Source of the DNA: Pseudomonadota bacterium
GTDB lineage: Bacteria; Pseudomonadota; Gammaproteobacteria; Burkholderiales; Burkholderiaceae_C
Reading direction: 5' to 3'
NCBI GenBank assembly: GCA_023396625.1
Contig: JAEWVY010000429.1
Coordinates: 1 to 9,014, forward strand
Length of the DNA: 9,014 bases
The first letter of the stretch is position 1, and each line of letters starts with the position of its first letter. Below are positions 6,482-9,014 of this stretch, in pieces. The notes beneath the pieces were generated by a model that saw nothing but the letters and a program-made list of their open reading frames with translations, made no database searches and was not told the DNA's origin. Made by a program: the position numbers and the translations under genes.

Positions 6482-6494
6482 GTCCGGTCCGGAC
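6482..6494. other. Dyad symmetry GTCCGG-T-CCGGAC
   Basis: Two perfect 6-bp arms flank one central base. The loop would be too tight for an RNA hairpin, so if functional it is more likely a DNA-binding site. It lies 26 nt after the FNR-like box. Chance occurrence in GC-rich DNA is possible. Confidence 0.3.
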
Positions 6495-6528
6495 GTCGGT
6501 GGGTCTGTCAAGCGCATGACGTGGTGAC

Positions 6529-6547
6529 GCCGGCCTGCCGGGCTGGC
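6529..6547 (+). other. Leader hairpin 1
   Basis: GCCGGCC at 6529-6535 pairs with GGCTGGC at 6541-6547, with one G-U pair and a 5-nt loop. No T-tract follows, so it is not a typical terminator. It sits 20 nt before the GNRA hairpin. Confidence 0.4.
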
Positions 6548-6567
6548 TCCATGGTTTCCTGTGCGTG

Positions 6568-6581
6568 GTGCCGCGAGGCAC
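6568..6581 (+). other. Leader hairpin 2 with GNRA tetraloop
   Basis: GTGCC, the tetraloop GCGA and GGCAC form a perfect 5-bp stem closed by a GNRA loop. Beyond one G-G mismatch the stem can extend by about three more pairs (6564-6566 with 6583-6585). GNRA loops are common in structured RNAs, which suggests this leader may fold as RNA. Confidence 0.45.
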
Positions 6582-6805
6582 GGCGGGCTCATGGTGGCTG
6601 CGCGGTGCCCTGGGTCATCCTCGGGTTTGCGTGGATTGAACGGCTGGCCGTCGGGCTGGCATTCTTGGTCCAACCCGACATGCCGGGCCGGTGCTGGCGA
6701 ACGAGATTCGAAGGCATTGCGCCGGGCGTGATGCGACAGTGGCAGCCGGCCCTCGGGGCGCGGCGATGAGTGGCAGGCAAATGTGAGGCAAGAGAAGTGA
6801 ACACG

Positions 6806-8002
6806 ATGAAGAGCACCCCGAACAAACTGGCGTCCTGGCTGCGGCATGCGGGCCTCTGGAGCGGCGCCTGGCTCGCCACCGCGGCCCAAGCGGTCAACGA
6901 TCTTCCCGGCGGCCCGGCGGTTCGCCAGCTCAACTTGCCCGAGCCGGCCACCAAGATCGCGGCCGAGGAAGTCTCGTTGCACTGGATGATGCTGATCTTG
7001 TGCTCCATCATTTTCGTGCTGGTGTTTTCGGTGATGTTCTATTCCATCTGGAAGCACCGCAAGTCCGTGGGCCACAAGGCGGCGAATTTTCACGAGTCGG
7101 TGACCGTCGAAATCGTCTGGACCGTGATTCCCTTCATCATCGTGATTCTGATGGCCCTGCCCGCGACCAAACTGCTGGTGGCGCAGAAGGACACCTCCAA
7201 CGCCGACCTGACGATCAAGGTCACCGGCTACCAGTGGAAGTGGGGCTACGACTACCTCCGCGGCGAAGGCGAGGGCATCGGCTTCATCTCCACCCTCGAT
7301 GCCACGCAGCGTGTCATGTCCAACACCGGCAAGCCCGAGGGCGACGACTATCTGCTCAAGGTGGACAACCCGCTCGTCGTGCCTGTGGGCAAGAAGATCC
7401 GCATCATCACCACGGCCGATGACGTCATCCACGCCTTTGCCGTGCCGCAGTTCGGCATCAAGCAGGACGCCATTCCCGGATTCGTGCGCGACACCTGGTT
7501 CCGCGCCGAGAAGACCGGTGACTTCTATGGCCAGTGCCAGGAACTGTGCGGCAAGGAGCATGCGTACATGCCCATCCATGTGAAGGTCCTGCCCGCGGAG
7601 GACTACACCAAATGGGTCGATGCCGAGAAGAAGAAGCTGGCCGCCAAGGCCGACGATCCCAACAAGGTCTGGACCCAGGCGGACCTCGTCGCACGCGGCG
7701 AGAAGGTCTACGCGGCCAACTGCGCCGCCTGCCACCAGGCCAGCGGCAAGGGCGCGGGCAACATCAAGCCGCTGGATGGCTCAGCCCTGGTGCTTGACGC
7801 CGACAAGCTGGCCCAGCTTGCCGTGGTGCTCAACGGCCGGACCACCGTCCTGCCCGACGGAAGCAAGAGCGAAATGCCGGCCTGGAAGCAGTTGTCCGAC
7901 ACGGAAATTGCCGCCGTGGTGACCTACACCAAGAACAACTGGACGAACAAGACCGGGCAGATCGTGCAGCCTGCCGAGGTCAAGACCGCGCGCGGCAAAT
8001 AA
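6806..8002 (+). CDS. coxB: Cytochrome c oxidase subunit II with fused cytochrome c domain
   Basis: This 398-residue subunit II of an aa3-type oxidase takes electrons from cytochrome c and passes them to subunit I at the inner membrane. A signal-like segment ends near AAQA (residues 26-29), and two membrane helices lie at about 60-82 and 101-123. The periplasmic cupredoxin domain has the full CuA ligand set: His209, Cys244, Glu246, Cys248, His252 and Met255 in CQELCGKEHAYM. A C-terminal class I cytochrome c domain follows, with haem site Cys306-Ala-Ala-Cys309-His310 and likely axial Met357 in SEMPAW. Canonical subunit II ends after the CuA domain, so this is the longer caa3-like form. I start at the ATG at 6806, with AGAGAAG 8 nt upstream; in-frame GTGs at 6797 and 6770 are less likely. 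coxA follows after 45 nt. The gene is also called ctaC. Confidence 0.96.
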   Translation: MKSTPNKLASWLRHAGLWSGAWLATAAQAVNDLPGGPAVRQLNLPEPATKIAAEEVSLHWMMLILCSIIFVLVFSVMFYSIWKHRKSVGHKAANFHESVTVEIVWTVIPFIIVILMALPATKLLVAQKDTSNADLTIKVTGYQWKWGYDYLRGEGEGIGFISTLDATQRVMSNTGKPEGDDYLLKVDNPLVVPVGKKIRIITTADDVIHAFAVPQFGIKQDAIPGFVRDTWFRAEKTGDFYGQCQELCGKEHAYMPIHVKVLPAEDYTKWVDAEKKKLAAKADDPNKVWTQADLVARGEKVYAANCAACHQASGKGAGNIKPLDGSALVLDADKLAQLAVVLNGRTTVLPDGSKSEMPAWKQLSDTEIAAVVTYTKNNWTNKTGQIVQPAEVKTARGK

Positions 8003-8047
8003 GCCCGTCGATACCGCATCTGGAAACGCATTGAGAAGGACACCGAG

Positions 8048-9014
8048 ATGAGCGCAGTTCTCGACCACCATGGCCACGGCGGCCACGCCCACGACGACCA
8101 TTCCCATGCCCCGAGCGGCTGGCGTCGCTGGGTATATGCCACCAACCACAAGGACATCGGCACGCTGTACATGCTGTTCAGCCTGACCATGCTGATGATC
8201 GGCGGCGTGCTCGCCCTGCTGATCCGTGTCGAGCTGTTCCAGCCGGGCCTGCAGGTGGTGAACCCGGAATTCTTCAACCAGCTCACGACCATGCACGGCA
8301 TCATCATGGTGTTCGGCGCCATCATGCCGGCCTTCGTGGGTTTTGCGAACTGGATGATTCCGCTGCAGATCGGCGCGGCCGACATGGCCTTCGCACGCAT
8401 GAACAACTTCAGCTTCTGGCTGATGGTTCCCGCCGGCCTGACACTGATCATCTCGTTCTTCCTGCCCGGCGGCGCTCCCGCGGCCGGCTGGACGTTCTAT
8501 GCCCCGCTGACGCTGCAGATGGGCCCGTCGATGGACGCGGGCATCTTTGCCATGCACATCCTCGGCGCGTCGTCGATCATGGGTTCGATCAACATCATCG
8601 TCACCGTGCTCAACATGCGCGCCCCCGGCATGACGCTCATGAAGATGCCCATGTTCTGCTGGACCTGGCTGATCACGGCGTACCTGCTGATCGCCGTGAT
8701 GCCCGTGCTCGCCGGCGCCATCACCATGACGCTGACCGACCGCCATTTCGGCACCAGCTTCTTCAACCCCGCCGGCGGCGGCGATCCGGTGATGTTCCAG
8801 CACATCTTCTGGTTCTTCGGCCATCCCGAGGTCTACATCATGATCCTGCCGGCCTTCGGCATCATCAGCCATGTGGTGCCGGCGTTCGCCCGCAAGAAGT
8901 TGTTCGGCTACGCCTCCATGGTGTACGCCACGTCCTCGATCGCCATCCTGTCGTTCATCGTCTGGGCGCACCACATGTTCACCACCGGCATGCCCGCCGC
9001 CGGCCAGCTGTTCT
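8048..9014 (+). CDS. coxA: Cytochrome c oxidase subunit I, 3' end cut off by the window
   Basis: The frame is open from the ATG at 8048 to the window end: 322 codons of a protein usually about 530-550 residues long. GAGAAGGA at 8033-8040 is the ribosome-binding site. This is the catalytic haem-copper subunit that reduces oxygen and pumps protons. Visible active-site residues are His83 (a low-spin haem a ligand) in TMHGIIM, the CuB ligand His259 with cross-linking Tyr263 in FGHPEVY, and CuB ligands His308 and His309 in WAHHMF. Glu261 and the D-channel Asp112 in GAADMAFARMNN mark a type A1 pump. The N-terminus is His-rich, with seven His in the first 20 residues, before the usual RRWVYATNHKDIGTLY. 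The second haem a ligand and the K-channel C-terminal part lie beyond the window. The gene is also called ctaD. Confidence 0.97.
   Translation, partial: MSAVLDHHGHGGHAHDDHSHAPSGWRRWVYATNHKDIGTLYMLFSLTMLMIGGVLALLIRVELFQPGLQVVNPEFFNQLTTMHGIIMVFGAIMPAFVGFANWMIPLQIGAADMAFARMNNFSFWLMVPAGLTLIISFFLPGGAPAAGWTFYAPLTLQMGPSMDAGIFAMHILGASSIMGSINIIVTVLNMRAPGMTLMKMPMFCWTWLITAYLLIAVMPVLAGAITMTLTDRHFGTSFFNPAGGGDPVMFQHIFWFFGHPEVYIMILPAFGIISHVVPAFARKKLFGYASMVYATSSIAILSFIVWAHHMFTTGMPAAGQLF

Larger units (their letters stand above)
6352..6805 (+). other. 454-nt non-coding leader of the cox operon
   Basis: No credible gene is seen on either strand in this stretch; the open frames crossing it have unnatural composition and run into real genes. 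It holds a TAAAAT element near its start, an FNR-like palindrome and several hairpins, each listed separately. Other small dyads include ACGGCTGGCCGT at 6640-6651. CGGGCTGGC occurs twice (6539-6547 and 6652-6660). No small peptide with a good ribosome-binding site was recognised. Confidence 0.6.

Noticed and set aside
6242..6769. 175-codon plus-strand open frame filling most of the cox leader
   Set aside because: It begins inside the methyltransferase gene in another frame, has no ribosome-binding site and no recognisable domain, and reads through hairpins.
6386..7735. 449-codon minus-strand open frame across the cox leader and coxB
   Set aside because: It is antisense to coxB and rich in Gly, His and Asp. 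It was considered as a gene filling the leader, but there is no ribosome-binding site or motif to support it.
7781..8974. 397-codon His/Asp/Glu-rich minus-strand open frame
   Set aside because: It is the antisense reading of coxB/coxA; the His-rich look comes from complementing Met, Val and Ile codons of a membrane protein.

Overview
The window is about two-thirds G+C, and it reads as chromosomal DNA of a betaproteobacterium, most likely Burkholderiales/Comamonadaceae (Acidovorax, Hydrogenophaga, Rhodoferax or a relative). The grounds are protein character (PcaF-type thiolase, cytochrome-c-fused CoxB, His-rich CoxA N-terminus) and gene content. No database search was possible, so the family assignment is by recognition. 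I see no phage, IS element, CRISPR array, tRNA or rRNA.

Layout. 1-88: upstream DNA with a strong stem-loop. 89-1291 (+): 3-oxoadipyl-CoA/acetyl-CoA thiolase (pcaF type). 1364-2002 (-): TRIC/UPF0126 membrane protein. 2053-2805 (+): TauE/SafE-type exporter, divergent from the TRIC gene across 50 bp. 2806-2929: AT-rich gap with a dispersed repeat. 2930-3550 (+): small orphan ParA-type ATPase with a perfect ribosome-binding site. 3576-4028 (+): MaoC hot-dog dehydratase. 4029-4117: AT-rich gap with a second, inverted copy of the repeat. 4118-4585 (-): trmL. 4637-5341 (-): comF. 5422-6351 (+): BioC-like methyltransferase, divergent from comF. 6352-6805: a 454-nt non-coding leader. 6806-8002 (+): coxB with a fused cytochrome c domain. 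8048-9014 (+): coxA, cut by the window end.

The genes are mostly unrelated housekeeping or metabolic units. The clear functional unit is coxB-coxA, the start of an aa3-type cytochrome c oxidase operon. comF and trmL lie in the same direction 51 nt apart and may be co-transcribed. parA and maoC are 25 nt apart on the same strand and are bracketed by the inverted repeat copies.

I did not find a convincing new multi-gene system. The signals most worth checking are regulatory. Four genes (TRIC, maoC, trmL, comF) lack a Shine-Dalgarno sequence and each has a -10-like hexamer exactly 6 nt before its ATG, as expected for leaderless transcripts. A 38-nt repeat occurs twice in inverted orientation around parA-maoC. 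The coxB leader is long, hairpin-rich and carries a near-consensus FNR/Anr box.
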